Part shown: positions 1 through 10,227 of the stretch, piece by piece | How positions within the stretch are numbered: position 1 is the first letter of the stretch | Layout: every line of letters starts with the position of its first letter | From: Viola odorata | Taxonomy: Eukaryota > Streptophyta > Magnoliopsida > Malpighiales > Violaceae | Assembly: GCA_963691705.1 (NCBI GenBank) | Contig: OY829537.1 | Span: 74,979,352 to 75,043,351 of the forward strand | Length of the DNA: 64,000 nt | Direction of reading: 5' to 3' | Notes under the pieces: model-generated | Seen by the model: only the letters and a program-made list of their open reading frames with translations | What the model was told of the DNA's origin: nothing | Database searches by the model: none | Translations under genes and position numbers: made by a program

Positions 1-667
1 GTTGAACTAGGCTATCATCCCATCCCAAGGCCATGAGAAGGGCCGACCTAGGTGACAGCTGGGTCAAGTGCCAGACTAGACCAGACTTGTGGATGAAGAA
101 TAACTCCCACGTCTAGAAGAGGGACCTCACTGTTTCTAATCGATCTCTTAAAGTTTTTCCATAAGTATTCTGATCCCTTTGTCGAAGGCTCTGCATAGCC
201 AAGCAAAGTGGTGGATTAGAATCTTAGGATGAGCTTAGGAAGATTAGGGTGTTTAAAATGAAGTGATTCTTTTAATACACTTTTATAGCAGGTTAGGGAA
301 TTTAGTGTGAACTGGTTCCACAACTTCTTCTATGAAAACCATTTCGAAAATGTATTTTGTCAATGATCAACAACTTGCCATTGCCATCTCGTTATGATCT
401 CTACCCGGAATTCTTTCTCAACTGTAACCCTCTCTATTTTACGACTGTTTTTATTGTATGCAACTGTTCTTAATTCGACTGTATTTCCGTTTAATCATAA
501 ACTTCACCCCAAAACTTGGTTCTTTACTTGGTTATTTGCAGGTTCATCAAGAGTTAGACGAGCTTGTCCTTGTGGGATCGATCCTCTCATCACTATCTAC
601 ATTCATTTGTAGTTTAGCACTGAGTTGTATTTTTAAATTTTATGCGGGACATGCGACACACCCGTCA
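1..667 (+). repeat. 5' LTR, 3' portion
   Basis: Matches 11227-11893 nearly base for base and ends in TCA directly before the primer-binding site. Roughly 1.0 kb of the LTR should lie left of the window. It contains no supported gene; the short ORFs at 394-670 recur in the 3' LTR and look like chance. Confidence 0.93.
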
Positions 668-672
668 TAAAT

Positions 673-690
673 TGGCGCCGTTGCCGGGGA
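673..690 (+). other. Primer-binding site (tRNA-Asp type)
   Basis: TGGCGCCGTTGCCGGGGA starts 5 bases after the LTR end. This is the primer site known from Athila elements, complementary to the 3' end of tRNA-Asp. Confidence 0.85.
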
Positions 691-721
691 CAACGTGTTC
701 TAATTTTTGATTTTCTTGTTC

Positions 722-1708
722 ATGACCAGGACATCTAGTTCACAACCACTACCTTACATTCCAGAGATTTCCAGAATAGAAACAGCAATCAGAATATCAA
801 AACAAAAATTCAGTGAGTTTTCCTTGTCCGGATCAGATTCAGAAGTAGAAGTCAGTTCATCCCTAGACCTCGGGACGAACCAACCAGAACCTGAGGTTGA
901 CCCTGAACCAGAGATGGGAAACGCAGCTGAACCTACCCTTCGAGAGCTCAACCAAGGAGCTGAACAGGAGTCTTTCCTGTGCATTAACTACCGTCTAGTA
1001 CCAAATGACTGGGCCGTGAAATCAAATGTCATGCACAACCTCAGCAAATTCAGAGGACATGCATCCGAAAACCCCTACAAGCACCTCCAGAAATTTCAAT
1101 TCGAATGTGATGCTCTAAAACCAATTGGAGTGAGTCTTGAACGAGCCAAATTGAGAGCTTTTCCATGGTCTTTGGAGGACTCAGCCAAGAATTGGTTTTT
1201 CAGTCTTCCACACAACTCCATAAACACTTGGGCTGAAATGGCTGCCACTTTTCTCAAGAAATATTGGTCAGCTACTAAGGCAGGAGCAGCTAGGAAGAGT
1301 CTTGTTGCTATCCAGCAACGTGGGGATGAGACTTTTGGCGAATACCATCAGAGGTTTAAAGACCTCCAAGAAGTCTGTCCTACGCATGGTGTGCCCGAGC
1401 AATCATTGATTCAATATTTTTATGATGGCATGTGCGTTAAAGACAAGGAAAAACTCGATTCAGCTGCAGGAGGAGCATTACTGGACTTGACACCAAGTCG
1501 AGCAAGGGCTCTCATTCAAACTTTGGCAGACAATTGCCAACAAAATGAAGCTCATGACCATACCACCTCTGCGCACAATATCAATGTGGCTGCCCTTGAG
1601 AGACACATGGAAGAAGTGTCTACTTTTATGAAGAATTTTCCAGCCACCATTGCTCAAATTCAACAAATTCCACCACAGCAAGTCACACCTTGTGGAGTTT
1701 GCTGCTAA
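722..1708 (+). CDS. gag: Athila gag (capsid part), ends at an in-frame stop
   Basis: The structural protein that forms the virus-like particle and packages the element RNA. I chose the ATG at 722 because the open frame before it has only a TTG. The middle holds a retrotransposon gag domain, with a run from FPWSLEDSAKNWF (about 1153) through YHQRFKDL to the FYDGM motif near 1425. The frame closes at TAA (1706-1708), which falls inside a CX2CX4HX4C zinc knuckle (Cys codons 1691 and 1700, His 1715, Cys 1730). The frame after the stop is the same one and runs on into pol. Gag and pol are therefore one ORF cut by a single stop, either a nonsense mutation or a site of programmed readthrough. Confidence 0.88.
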   Translation: MTRTSSSQPLPYIPEISRIETAIRISKQKFSEFSLSGSDSEVEVSSSLDLGTNQPEPEVDPEPEMGNAAEPTLRELNQGAEQESFLCINYRLVPNDWAVKSNVMHNLSKFRGHASENPYKHLQKFQFECDALKPIGVSLERAKLRAFPWSLEDSAKNWFFSLPHNSINTWAEMAATFLKKYWSATKAGAARKSLVAIQQRGDETFGEYHQRFKDLQEVCPTHGVPEQSLIQYFYDGMCVKDKEKLDSAAGGALLDLTPSRARALIQTLADNCQQNEAHDHTTSAHNINVAALERHMEEVSTFMKNFPATIAQIQQIPPQQVTPCGVCC

Positions 1709-4700
1709 ATCGGACACGTGACTCACGAGTGCCCTCTCATAGCAGACCCTCCAGAGCAGGTCAATGCAGCCATGCCTCATCAAGGCAATTCGTACACCAA
1801 CAACAACAATTCAGGTTGGAAGAACTACCCTCACTATGGGTGGGGACCAAATCAGCAACAACCTCCATTTGAATGGAAGAATTTCAAGCCTAGACCTCAA
1901 CAAAACTACCAAACAAATCAGCCCCCAGCTCAACCTCAACTCCCACAATTACCAACACCTCCACAACCACTACAACTTACTGCTCCACCACCACCACCAC
2001 TTGAAGAAACACTAAAACAAATCCTTCAACCATTTATGCAAACTACCAAAGGAGCAATAACTGATCTTCAAAAACAGATTGGACAGCTCACCATGAATCA
2101 ACAAAACACATCAGGGCAATTGCCATCAAACACAGTAGATAATCCCAAACACCTCAATGCCATGACTTTACGAAGTGGAAAAGATTTGCCACCCAGAGGC
2201 AGTTCGTCCCAAGGTCTTGAGACGAACCGACCAGAACAGCCACAAGAATCTGAAACAGAAATGCCTCAGGAATCATCCATTCCAGTAGCAGAATCATCTA
2301 CCCCAGTAGGTGAAGCATCCATTCCAACTCCAGAAGCACAGGAAGAAACTTCAAACCCTCAGGTAACACTTTTTCCTTTTCCCGAAAGACCTTCAAAAGC
2401 CAAGAAGGAGAAGGATGAGCAAAAAATTCTTGAAGTTTTTCAAAAAGTTGCTATTAATGTGCCATTGCTAGATATGATATCTCAGGTTCCTAAATATGCT
2501 AAATTCTTAAAGGATTTATGTACTAACAAGAAGAAACTAGCAGGCATAGAAACAGTGAATTTTAATGAAAATGTTTCCGCAATTTTACAAAAAGAGCTTC
2601 CAACAAAATGCAAAGATCAGGGCACCTTTGTGATACCTTGTAAAATCGGGAGCAAGGAAGTAGAGAAAGCATTGTGCGATCTTGGAGCAAGTATAAATGT
2701 CATGTCTCTTTCCATTTTTGAAACCTTGAATATTGGAAATCTTAAGGAAACAAGAGTCATTATTCAACTTGCTGATAGATCCATTGTCTACCCCGTTGGA
2801 GTAGTTGAGGATGTCTTGGTGCAGGTGAATGACTTTATTTTTCCAGTAGATTTCTATATAGTTGACATGCGAAATGAAGATGTTACTAGGACTACTGATG
2901 TGATTCTTGGTAGACCTTTTTTGAGAACAGCCCGTGCTAAAATTGATGTGTATGATGGGTGTTTAACGCTTGAATTTGGTGAAGAAACAATTAAATTTAA
3001 TATGTATGAAGCGATGAAATACCCTGAAGATTTACACTGTGTTAATTTCTTAGATGTTATTGATCCTTTGGTTGATGATATTTCTGAAATTAATAATGTT
3101 GATCCACTTGAGTATGTTCTTAGTAAGGGTTTGTCCAATGATGAAGTGGAGGGATTGCAAGATGAGCTACCAATCAGACCTGAAATCCTTAATCTTGTCA
3201 AGGAGCTGGACGTTTCAGACACTACTACAGGTATTGTGCAAGCTTTAGAACCAACAGACCAAGTCACTAAACTTCAGCCTTCAATTTTGCAGGCACCCGA
3301 CTTAGAACTCAAAACATTACCTGAGCACCTGAAGTACTCGTTTCTAGGCCTAGGGAAGAGCCTACCAGTTATAATTTCCAGCAAGCTGACCAACACGCAA
3401 GAAGAAAGACTTTTAAACGTCTTGAAGGAATTCAAAGGAGCAATCGGTTGGACCATAGTTGACATCAAGGGAATATCTCCCGCCATTTGCACACACAGAA
3501 TACACCTTGAAGAGGGCAGCAAAACCGTGAGACAACCACAAAGGAGGCTTAATCCTCCAATGATGGAAGTCGTGAAAAAAGAAATTCTTAAGCTCCTTGC
3601 TGCAGGTGTAATCTATCCTATTTCTGATTCTTCTTGGGTGAGTTCTGTGCAGGTCGTTCCTAAGAAATCAGGAATTACAGTGGTGGCAAACAATGAAGGA
3701 GAATTGGTGCCTATGAGAGAGCAAAATTCATGGAGAGTGTGCATAGACTATAGGAGGCTGAACAATGCCACACGGAAGGATCATTTTCCTCTTCCATTTA
3801 TCGATCAAATGCTTGAAAGGTTGGCAGGTAAATCACACTATTGTTGTCTTGATGGATTTTCAGGATTCCATCAAATTCCCGTAGCCATCGAGGATCAAGA
3901 AAAGACAACCTTTACTTGCCCCTTTGGCACGTTTGCATACAAGAGAATGCCCTTTGGTTTGTGTAACGCACCTGCTACTTTTCAGAGGTGTATGGTTAGT
4001 ATATTTTCCGATTTTGTAGAGAAAGGGATTGAAGTTTTCATGGACGATTTTACTGTTTATGGAAATTTATTTGATGAGTGTTTGGAAAACTTGAGAAAAA
4101 TCTTGATTAGATGCATGGAAACTAATTTGGTTTTGAATTATGAGAAATGCCATTTTATGGTAAATCAAGGATTAATTCTAGGACATATTATTTCAAAGAA
4201 AGGTATAGAAGTGGACAAAGCAAAAATTGATGTGATTGACTCATTGCCTTACCCATCTTGTGTACGAGATGTTCGTTCATTTCTAGGCATTGCAGGTTTC
4301 TATAGACGTTTTATCAAGGGTTTTTCAAAGGTTGCGGAGCCTATGTGCAGGCTGCTGCAAAAAGAAGCAAAATTCGACTTCAATGAGCAATGCAAGAGGG
4401 CGTTTGACCTCTTAAAACAGAAGCTAGTGACAACACCAGTGATTCAAGCACCCGAGTGGACAAAACCATTTGAACTCATGTGTGATGCAAGTGATGCAGC
4501 CGTAGGGGCTGTTCTTGGGCAAAAATTTGACAAAGATCCACACGTGATTTATTATGCCTCAAGGATGCTTGATGAAGCCCAGAGAAATTACACCACCATA
4601 GAAAAAGAATTGTTTTCAATTGTCTTTGCTTTAGATAAATTTCGTTCTTATCTTCTTGGCACTAAAGTCATAATTTATTCTGACCATGCAGCCTTGAAGT

Positions 4701-6193
4701 ATCTTTTGACAAAGAAGGAAGAAAAGCCAAGGCTAATTAGGTGGATACTACTCTTGCAGGAATTTGATCTTGAGATCAAAGATAAAAAGGGCAAAGAAAA
4801 CGTGGTGGCTGATCACTTGAGCAGAATTTTGGTTGACACCAAATCAGACCCAGTCAAGGAGGAATTTCCAGATGAGCGCTTGTTTCTAGGCCTTGGTATA
4901 AGACCATGGTATTCTGATGTTGCCAATTACCTTGCTACGGGTAATTTTCATGGTCACTACCTTGCACACGAGAAGGAAAAGATTAAGAGAGACTCCAGGA
5001 AGTACATTTGGGATGATCCATACCTTTGGCATGTAGGAAACGATCAAATTCTCCGTAGATGTGTGCTAGAGAGTGAAGTTCCTTCAATTTTAAACTTTTG
5101 CCATGCTTATGCTTGTGGAGGACACTTTGGATTCAAGAGAACAGCTCATAAGGTTCTCGAATCAGGTTTTTTCTGGCCGAATTTATTTAAAGATTCATTT
5201 GATTTTTGCAAATCTTGTTTAGCTTGTCAAAAAACGGGTAATATTTCTTCAAGAGATCAAATGCCTTTAACCCCAATTTTTGTTTGTGAGATTTTTGATG
5301 TTTGGGGGTTAGACTTCATGGGTCCATTCCCCAATTCAGGAGGCAACTTCTACATCATTTTGGCAGTAGAATACCTATCTAAATGGGTAGAAGCGAAGGC
5401 AACAAGGGCTGATGATTCAAAGACCGTTGTTTCATTCTTGAAATCCCAAATCCTTAACAGATTTGGAGTGCCACGAGTGATCATCAGTGACAGAGGCAAC
5501 CACTTCTGTAACAGGGTTGTGACAACTCTCTTCGCCAAGTACAACATCACACACCGTGTGTCCACTGCCTATCATCCTCAAACGAATGGATTGGCTGAAT
5601 TGTCGAATAGAGAAGTAAAATCCATTTTGAGTAAAACGGTCAGAACAGATCGAGGAGACTGGAGTCAGAGACTTGATGATGCATTATGGGCATATAGAAC
5701 AGCATTCAAAACCTCTATCGGGACAACTCCTTACAAGTTGGTTTATGGCAAAGCATGCCATTTACCCGTGGAAATTCAGCACCGAGCCTACTGGGCTATA
5801 AAAAAATGCAACATGAACATTTCAGAAGCTGGATTACATAGGAAGTTACAAGTTCAGGAGTTGGAAGAGTTGAGAAATAATGCCTATGAAAATTCTGCCA
5901 TTATCAAGGCCAAGGCCAAAATGTACCATGACAGGTCCATTCGTCCCAAGGCCTTGACAGTTGGGCAGAAGGTGCTGCTTTTCAGCTCTAGATTTCGCAT
6001 CCTTGCTGGAAAATTGAAGAGCCGCTGGGCTGGTCCTTATGTGATTACTAATGTGTACCCCAATGGTGCTGTTGAAATTCAAAACCAGGAGGATCAGACC
6101 ATTTTCAAGGTTAATGGGCATCGTCTCAAGCCTTTTTATGAGGGATCCCAAAACTACACCGTGGAGAGCACCACGCTTGAATCACCTCAATGA
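1709..6193 (+). CDS. pol: Athila pol: protease, RT, RNase H, integrase
   Basis: About 1,490 codons without interruption, in frame with gag across the 1706 TAA and with no ATG of its own near the start. A Pro/Gln-rich linker (1.85-2.4 kb) precedes the aspartic protease (CDLGASINVM, near 2675). The reverse transcriptase follows, with WRVCIDYRRLN near 3736 and a catalytic FMDD near 4040, where most Ty3/gypsy elements have YxDD; FMDD is common in Athila. RNase H begins around MCDASDAAVG (4480). The integrase has an HHCC zinc finger (5100-5230) and DDE residues at GLDFMGPF (about 5310), ISDRGNHF (about 5485) and GLAELSNRE (about 5590). The stop TGA overlaps the next ATG (ATGATG at 6190). Confidence 0.95.
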   Translation: MGHVTHECPLIADPPEQVNAAMPHQGNSYTNNNNSGWKNYPHYGWGPNQQQPPFEWKNFKPRPQQNYQTNQPPAQPQLPQLPTPPQPLQLTAPPPPPLEETLKQILQPFMQTTKGAITDLQKQIGQLTMNQQNTSGQLPSNTVDNPKHLNAMTLRSGKDLPPRGSSSQGLETNRPEQPQESETEMPQESSIPVAESSTPVGEASIPTPEAQEETSNPQVTLFPFPERPSKAKKEKDEQKILEVFQKVAINVPLLDMISQVPKYAKFLKDLCTNKKKLAGIETVNFNENVSAILQKELPTKCKDQGTFVIPCKIGSKEVEKALCDLGASINVMSLSIFETLNIGNLKETRVIIQLADRSIVYPVGVVEDVLVQVNDFIFPVDFYIVDMRNEDVTRTTDVILGRPFLRTARAKIDVYDGCLTLEFGEETIKFNMYEAMKYPEDLHCVNFLDVIDPLVDDISEINNVDPLEYVLSKGLSNDEVEGLQDELPIRPEILNLVKELDVSDTTTGIVQALEPTDQVTKLQPSILQAPDLELKTLPEHLKYSFLGLGKSLPVIISSKLTNTQEERLLNVLKEFKGAIGWTIVDIKGISPAICTHRIHLEEGSKTVRQPQRRLNPPMMEVVKKEILKLLAAGVIYPISDSSWVSSVQVVPKKSGITVVANNEGELVPMREQNSWRVCIDYRRLNNATRKDHFPLPFIDQMLERLAGKSHYCCLDGFSGFHQIPVAIEDQEKTTFTCPFGTFAYKRMPFGLCNAPATFQRCMVSIFSDFVEKGIEVFMDDFTVYGNLFDECLENLRKILIRCMETNLVLNYEKCHFMVNQGLILGHIISKKGIEVDKAKIDVIDSLPYPSCVRDVRSFLGIAGFYRRFIKGFSKVAEPMCRLLQKEAKFDFNEQCKRAFDLLKQKLVTTPVIQAPEWTKPFELMCDASDAAVGAVLGQKFDKDPHVIYYASRMLDEAQRNYTTIEKELFSIVFALDKFRSYLLGTKVIIYSDHAALKYLLTKKEEKPRLIRWILLLQEFDLEIKDKKGKENVVADHLSRILVDTKSDPVKEEFPDERLFLGLGIRPWYSDVANYLATGNFHGHYLAHEKEKIKRDSRKYIWDDPYLWHVGNDQILRRCVLESEVPSILNFCHAYACGGHFGFKRTAHKVLESGFFWPNLFKDSFDFCKSCLACQKTGNISSRDQMPLTPIFVCEIFDVWGLDFMGPFPNSGGNFYIILAVEYLSKWVEAKATRADDSKTVVSFLKSQILNRFGVPRVIISDRGNHFCNRVVTTLFAKYNITHRVSTAYHPQTNGLAELSNREVKSILSKTVRTDRGDWSQRLDDALWAYRTAFKTSIGTTPYKLVYGKACHLPVEIQHRAYWAIKKCNMNISEAGLHRKLQVQELEELRNNAYENSAIIKAKAKMYHDRSIRPKALTVGQKVLLFSSRFRILAGKLKSRWAGPYVITNVYPNGAVEIQNQEDQTIFKVNGHRLKPFYEGSQNYTVESTTLESPQ

Positions 6194-6606
6194 TGATACA
6201 ACCTGAAAGGTCATCCAGTCGAGTCCAAGACTGCAAACAGGGACGCTACATGGGAGGCAACCCATGCCAAAGACAATCGGTTTCTTTCAGATGTGAGCAA
6301 GTCAATTTCAGTACAGCCAAGGTCAGTTCCTTTCATGGCCTTGGGATGAATCAACTTTTTTATCCAAAACTGCTACATCAGCTCAAACAATTAAATGAAA
6401 TAACCGTTAAGCCCACGAACAAAAACAAAATAAAACCTCAAATAAACCTTTCAGTTTTCTCCTACAACTCAAACCCCTCAATCCCTCAAAAAGCTGTCAA
6501 CACTAACCCACTCACCCACTCTCTGCTCTCAACCATCTTTTACCTCCACCTCTTCATCTTCTCCAAAATCCTATCCTCATCTCAAATAACCACCAAATCT
6601 ACAAAC

Positions 6607-8817
6607 ATGCCAACCAAGAAATCAGCTGCTCGTCGTCATACAGCTACCATTCCACCTCCAGCTGAACCTCAAAGATCACCCTCGCCGGACCCATTTGAAG
6701 CCCAGCTGGCTTCAACCCCTTCTCCGCCGCCGTCTGACCCCTCCTCCGCCAATCTAGCTGGTAGCAGCAGCCACACCGTCGACATGCAACCAGACGCCCA
6801 AGACCCATTTGAAGAGGAACCCATCGTTTCCTCTTCCGAAAACATGTCACCACCGCAACCCCCAAAATCACCAAAACCTGTCACCGCCGCAACCCCACCA
6901 CCGCCCAAAATTCCGACCACCACCACCACCAAAACGACACCCAAAAAGACCCCAAAACCCACTGTCCCAGCCTCACCAAAATTTCCTACCTCTGTTCCGA
7001 GGCCTAGAAGAGGACCTGCGATTCTTAAGGATTCGGAACCCTCTTCTCCCCCAAATCCAAAACCCAAATCCACCAATTCCGGCGACTCTGACACCGCCAG
7101 TGACCCGACCTTCTCTTCTAAAGCTCGAGACATCACTGTCTCCTCCAGCTCAGACTCAGATAAAAGACCTTTGAGGTCCATGGTCACCAAAGCGCAGCAG
7201 CAGCAAGCTCTTGACAGAGAGCAACGATCACTCCGTAGAAAAGGGATTCAAGTCCCTCCAATTTCAGCTGCAGCCGAGCTCATTCGGACAAAGCATTCAC
7301 AGGGTGTTCAGAAAGCCAAAACCATGAAAAGAAAAGCTTCAGCTCTGCTTGAAGAAGCACAACCAAATCCTGATGTCCAACCTGCCCAGCCTTCCAAGGT
7401 CCAATCGTCTCGAGGCCTTGACAAGGGCAAACAGAAAGTGGCAGAAGCAACAGATGCCCCTGCATCTCCCAATCCACCAACTGATGATCCTAAGGATGCA
7501 ACAACTCCTTTAGCACTCGAACCACATGCAGCAACTGCTGAAATCAGTCCAGAAGTGCCAAACAAAAAAAAGGCCAAAATTCCTCCAGCAAATCCGAAGA
7601 ACACAGCAGCCAGCAAGAAATCCACTCCTGCTGTCACACCAGTCACTCCAGCACTTGTTCCAACTCCAAAAGAGCAGCATGGAAGTGTCAGGAGTTCATC
7701 CAAGCCACGAACGAGTAGCAAGCATCGGGTGAGACCTGATCTTGATCTTTTAAATGGTTGGATTAAATTTGATGATATTAACTTGCTGCAGAAATTGAGT
7801 GAGAAGCATAAATCACAAATTATCTCCTGTTCTCAATTAGATTTTGATTTGCTGGACACTTTTGGTATTGAAACTAGGCTGCGAAATTTTGTGAGCAACA
7901 TAGGATGGGCACCAATGTTTTACTTTGAACACCATGCTTATTTAGAACTATGTCTAGAATTTTTTACAACCTTCTGGTACAGTTCACACAAAGCAAAACA
8001 TGGTTTGATGCTTAATAAGCCTAATGACATTAACTTCAGATTATGTGATAAGTATGAACACCTGACCTTGAACGAATTTAATGTCATGCTAGGATTTGTT
8101 TCACATGCTGATTTAAATGCTGATTGGTACTTGAATGCTCTGTGTGACTACCCTAGCCATTTTGACAAGCATGCTGCCTATCGCCAATTAACTGGGAAAA
8201 TAGGACTTAAATTTGATGATAAGAAAGCCAAAGCTCACCAAATATTAGACCCTGCTCTTAGAATCCTTCACCGTTGCTTAGCCACCACATTCGCCGGAAA
8301 AGACCACATTGCTGGTCTGATTTCCAAGCAAGAACTCTTTATTTTATGGTGCATGCAGCAAGGTTACAAAGTGAACTTAGGATTTTGGGTGGCTAATCAA
8401 CTTAGCGCCCCTAGAGACAAAATGATTATGGGATCTTTGATCACGCACTTAGCTGTCTCTTGTAGGAGTCTAGATGTGGTGTCTGCCAAGCTTTTTAATG
8501 CTGCTTCCTTGAAATTGCTTGATTTGACGCAACTTGACCAAATGGGATTTCTCCATTTGGACGAGGAAGGTTATGTTTGCTATAATACAGGGTTCACTCC
8601 AGTAGAGGACCACATTTACGGGACCAAGCACCTGGACAACTTTAAGCTCAGACGTCTGGACTGGCACGAAGAAAATCCTGCCCCTGCTCCCGCAAATGTC
8701 ACTCAGGCAGGCCCGTCTCAAGGCCATGACATGAGTGGTCCGAACCCTGCACCAGCGTCACCTTCATTCAATTCCCAGATTGCTGTGCTTCTCCGAAACC
8801 AGAATGCTCTGCTCTGA
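6607..8817 (+). CDS. Athila post-pol ORF (putative plant transposon protein family)
   Basis: The frame is open from 6190 and overlaps the pol stop, but the ATG at 6607 (MPTKKSAARR) is the more likely start. The first half (6607-7740) is low-complexity, rich in Pro, Ser, Thr and Lys, with basic runs that could be nuclear localisation signals. The second half is a compact domain (7.74-8.5 kb; motifs LLNGWIKFDD, RNFVSNIGWAPMF, KLNEFNVMLGF-like segment, CMQQGYKVNLG). It resembles the ATHILA ORF / putative plant transposon protein families by memory of their layout. No signal peptide or clear membrane segment is visible, so there is no support here for an envelope protein. The frame continues past the TGA (8815-8817) to a TAA at 8931-8933, adding about 38 Gln-rich residues; the TGA may be a nonsense change. 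Confidence 0.7.
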   Translation: MPTKKSAARRHTATIPPPAEPQRSPSPDPFEAQLASTPSPPPSDPSSANLAGSSSHTVDMQPDAQDPFEEEPIVSSSENMSPPQPPKSPKPVTAATPPPPKIPTTTTTKTTPKKTPKPTVPASPKFPTSVPRPRRGPAILKDSEPSSPPNPKPKSTNSGDSDTASDPTFSSKARDITVSSSSDSDKRPLRSMVTKAQQQQALDREQRSLRRKGIQVPPISAAAELIRTKHSQGVQKAKTMKRKASALLEEAQPNPDVQPAQPSKVQSSRGLDKGKQKVAEATDAPASPNPPTDDPKDATTPLALEPHAATAEISPEVPNKKKAKIPPANPKNTAASKKSTPAVTPVTPALVPTPKEQHGSVRSSSKPRTSSKHRVRPDLDLLNGWIKFDDINLLQKLSEKHKSQIISCSQLDFDLLDTFGIETRLRNFVSNIGWAPMFYFEHHAYLELCLEFFTTFWYSSHKAKHGLMLNKPNDINFRLCDKYEHLTLNEFNVMLGFVSHADLNADWYLNALCDYPSHFDKHAAYRQLTGKIGLKFDDKKAKAHQILDPALRILHRCLATTFAGKDHIAGLISKQELFILWCMQQGYKVNLGFWVANQLSAPRDKMIMGSLITHLAVSCRSLDVVSAKLFNAASLKLLDLTQLDQMGFLHLDEEGYVCYNTGFTPVEDHIYGTKHLDNFKLRRLDWHEENPAPAPANVTQAGPSQGHDMSGPNPAPASPSFNSQIAVLLRNQNALL

Positions 8818-9036
8818 CAAGTCCTTCGTGAGCAACGCCAGAGCAGCCGTTCTCAAGACAACATCCTTGCTGTGCAGCAGAACATCCTTGCTGTCTTGAG
8901 GCGCGTTTTTCCTCCACCAACCCCACCGCAATAATGCCCCTGGTCATTTCTTTTCCTTTTCCTTTGTTTTCGTTTATTTTCTTTTATTTTCTGTTTGTTT
9001 CCTTTTTGTTTGTTTGTTTTAGTTTGGTTTCTTTCA

Positions 9037-9071
9037 CATTGAGGGCAATGTGTCCGATAAGTGTGGGGGAG
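9037..9071 (+). other. Upstream hairpin plus polypurine-like module
   Basis: CATTG-AGGG-CAATG (9037-9050) is a short hairpin. It is followed after 8 bases by AAGTGTGGGGGAGA. The module repeats the design found directly before the 3' LTR at 10189-10227, about 1.15 kb downstream. Confidence 0.55.
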
Positions 9072-9671
9072 ACACTTTTGTGTTTTATGTGTTTAATGTA
9101 TGTTTTTATTTTGTGTTTTAATGCGTGTTTTTCTGTTTGTTTTTCCCTTTTTCCTGCATGTTTATTTTTATTTATTGCTTGCGCAACTGCTTATTTTTAT
9201 TTTGTTTTTGCATGAGTTTTGTTTTTCCTTTTTGTTGTGTTTCACCCCTTTTGACATGGAATTTAATCCCAAAAAACTTGTCTTATGCATGCACTTGATT
9301 AATCAACTCTGTCCTGCAATTTTGAGCACATCAGACCTTGCAATTTGAGCATTTATTCCCATAGATGTATGATTAGTATTGCTGTCCTAGGGAGTGCTTT
9401 GCTAGGGCTGATTGTTTGCTTTTCCTTAGATCTTGGGATGAGGATCCTATCCTCTCATTGCTGCTAAGTCCTTTAATTTTGCTTGCTTGTGTACCATTTA
9501 AATTTCTTGTGTGTGGCTCTTCATCATACCCTCCGGATTGCACGATGTTGGTGGTTCGGCACCATCATCCCATTTTGGAGAAACTTCCGTTCGGTTGTGT
9601 TCTAACCCCTTATTTTGGGCCGATCATAGCACCATGATGAGAGTCAAGTCTGCATGTGCATGTTTGTGATT

Positions 9672-9855
9672 TCAGAAAAATGGGAATGTGGAAAGAAAGG
9701 AGGAAAGTTGAAAAGCAAAGAAAAAGAAGAAGAAGGGAATGCGGGTAGAAGAAGAGAAAAACAGAAAAAAAAATAGAAAAAAAAAGAAGAAAAAGAAGGA
9801 AGTAAAGAAAAAGAAAAAAATAGAATAAAAGAGGTGAAGAAGAATAAAAGAAGCC
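9672..9855 (+). repeat. Purine-rich low-complexity tract
   Basis: Nearly continuous A/G for about 180 bases, with many AAGAAG and GAAAAA units. The complementary strand reads as an artefactual Phe/Ser/Leu ORF. Confidence 0.8.
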
Positions 9856-10188
9856 TTTGGCTCACTTCATGTTTTAATAATGTTCTTTTCCTATTGCTTG
9901 TGTTTTTAATTATTTTGCATGAGAGTCAGCAGCAATGATTGGTTAAAGAGTCGAAAGGAGAAGAAAACAGAAGCCCTAGGTTTGTATTTTCTGGTTGAAC
10001 AGCAAGCTATCATGCAGCTATCTGAATATTTTCTCATTTGTGATGTTTGATGTGTTGAATCTTGCTTGAAAGAGTTGATTTTTGAAGTGTTTACATGAGG
10101 CAAGTCCAGGGATTTAATTTCTGCTCAAAGGGGGTGCTGTTTGTTTGTTGTTTTTGTGTTTGTGTCTGTTGTGTGTCTGTTCTTAGTT

Positions 10189-10227
10189 CATGCTTGGGGG
10201 CAAGCATGGATTAAGTGTGGGGGAATA
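10189..10227 (+). other. Hairpin plus polypurine tract before the 3' LTR
   Basis: CATGCTTG-GGGG-CAAGCATG (10189-10208) is a perfect 8-bp stem with a G4 loop. AAGTGTGGGGGAATA follows and ends where the LTR begins (TG at 10228). Position and composition fit the plus-strand DNA primer site. Confidence 0.75.

Larger units (their letters stand above)
8934..10227 (+). other. Athila 3' untranslated region
   Basis: About 1.3 kb between the post-pol ORF and the 3' LTR. It holds T-rich sequence (8940-9240), a purine-rich block (9672-9855) and two hairpin-plus-polypurine modules. The ORFs here are low complexity and not credible genes. Confidence 0.8.

Noticed and set aside
6644..7721. Minus-strand Gly/Val-rich ORFs opposite the Athila post-pol ORF
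   Set aside because: Shadow frames of a Pro/Ser/Thr-rich coding region.
6607..8817. Post-pol ORF as a retroviral envelope
   Set aside because: No signal peptide, no transmembrane helix and no glycoprotein-like Cys pattern; it matches the plant transposon ORF layout instead.
8934..9348. Hydrophobic ORFs that could be membrane or envelope proteins
   Set aside because: They come from T-rich low-complexity DNA after the post-pol ORF; no conserved motif and no signal of coding.
9644..9865. Minus-strand Phe/Ser-rich ORF
   Set aside because: Complement of a purine tract; composition artefact.
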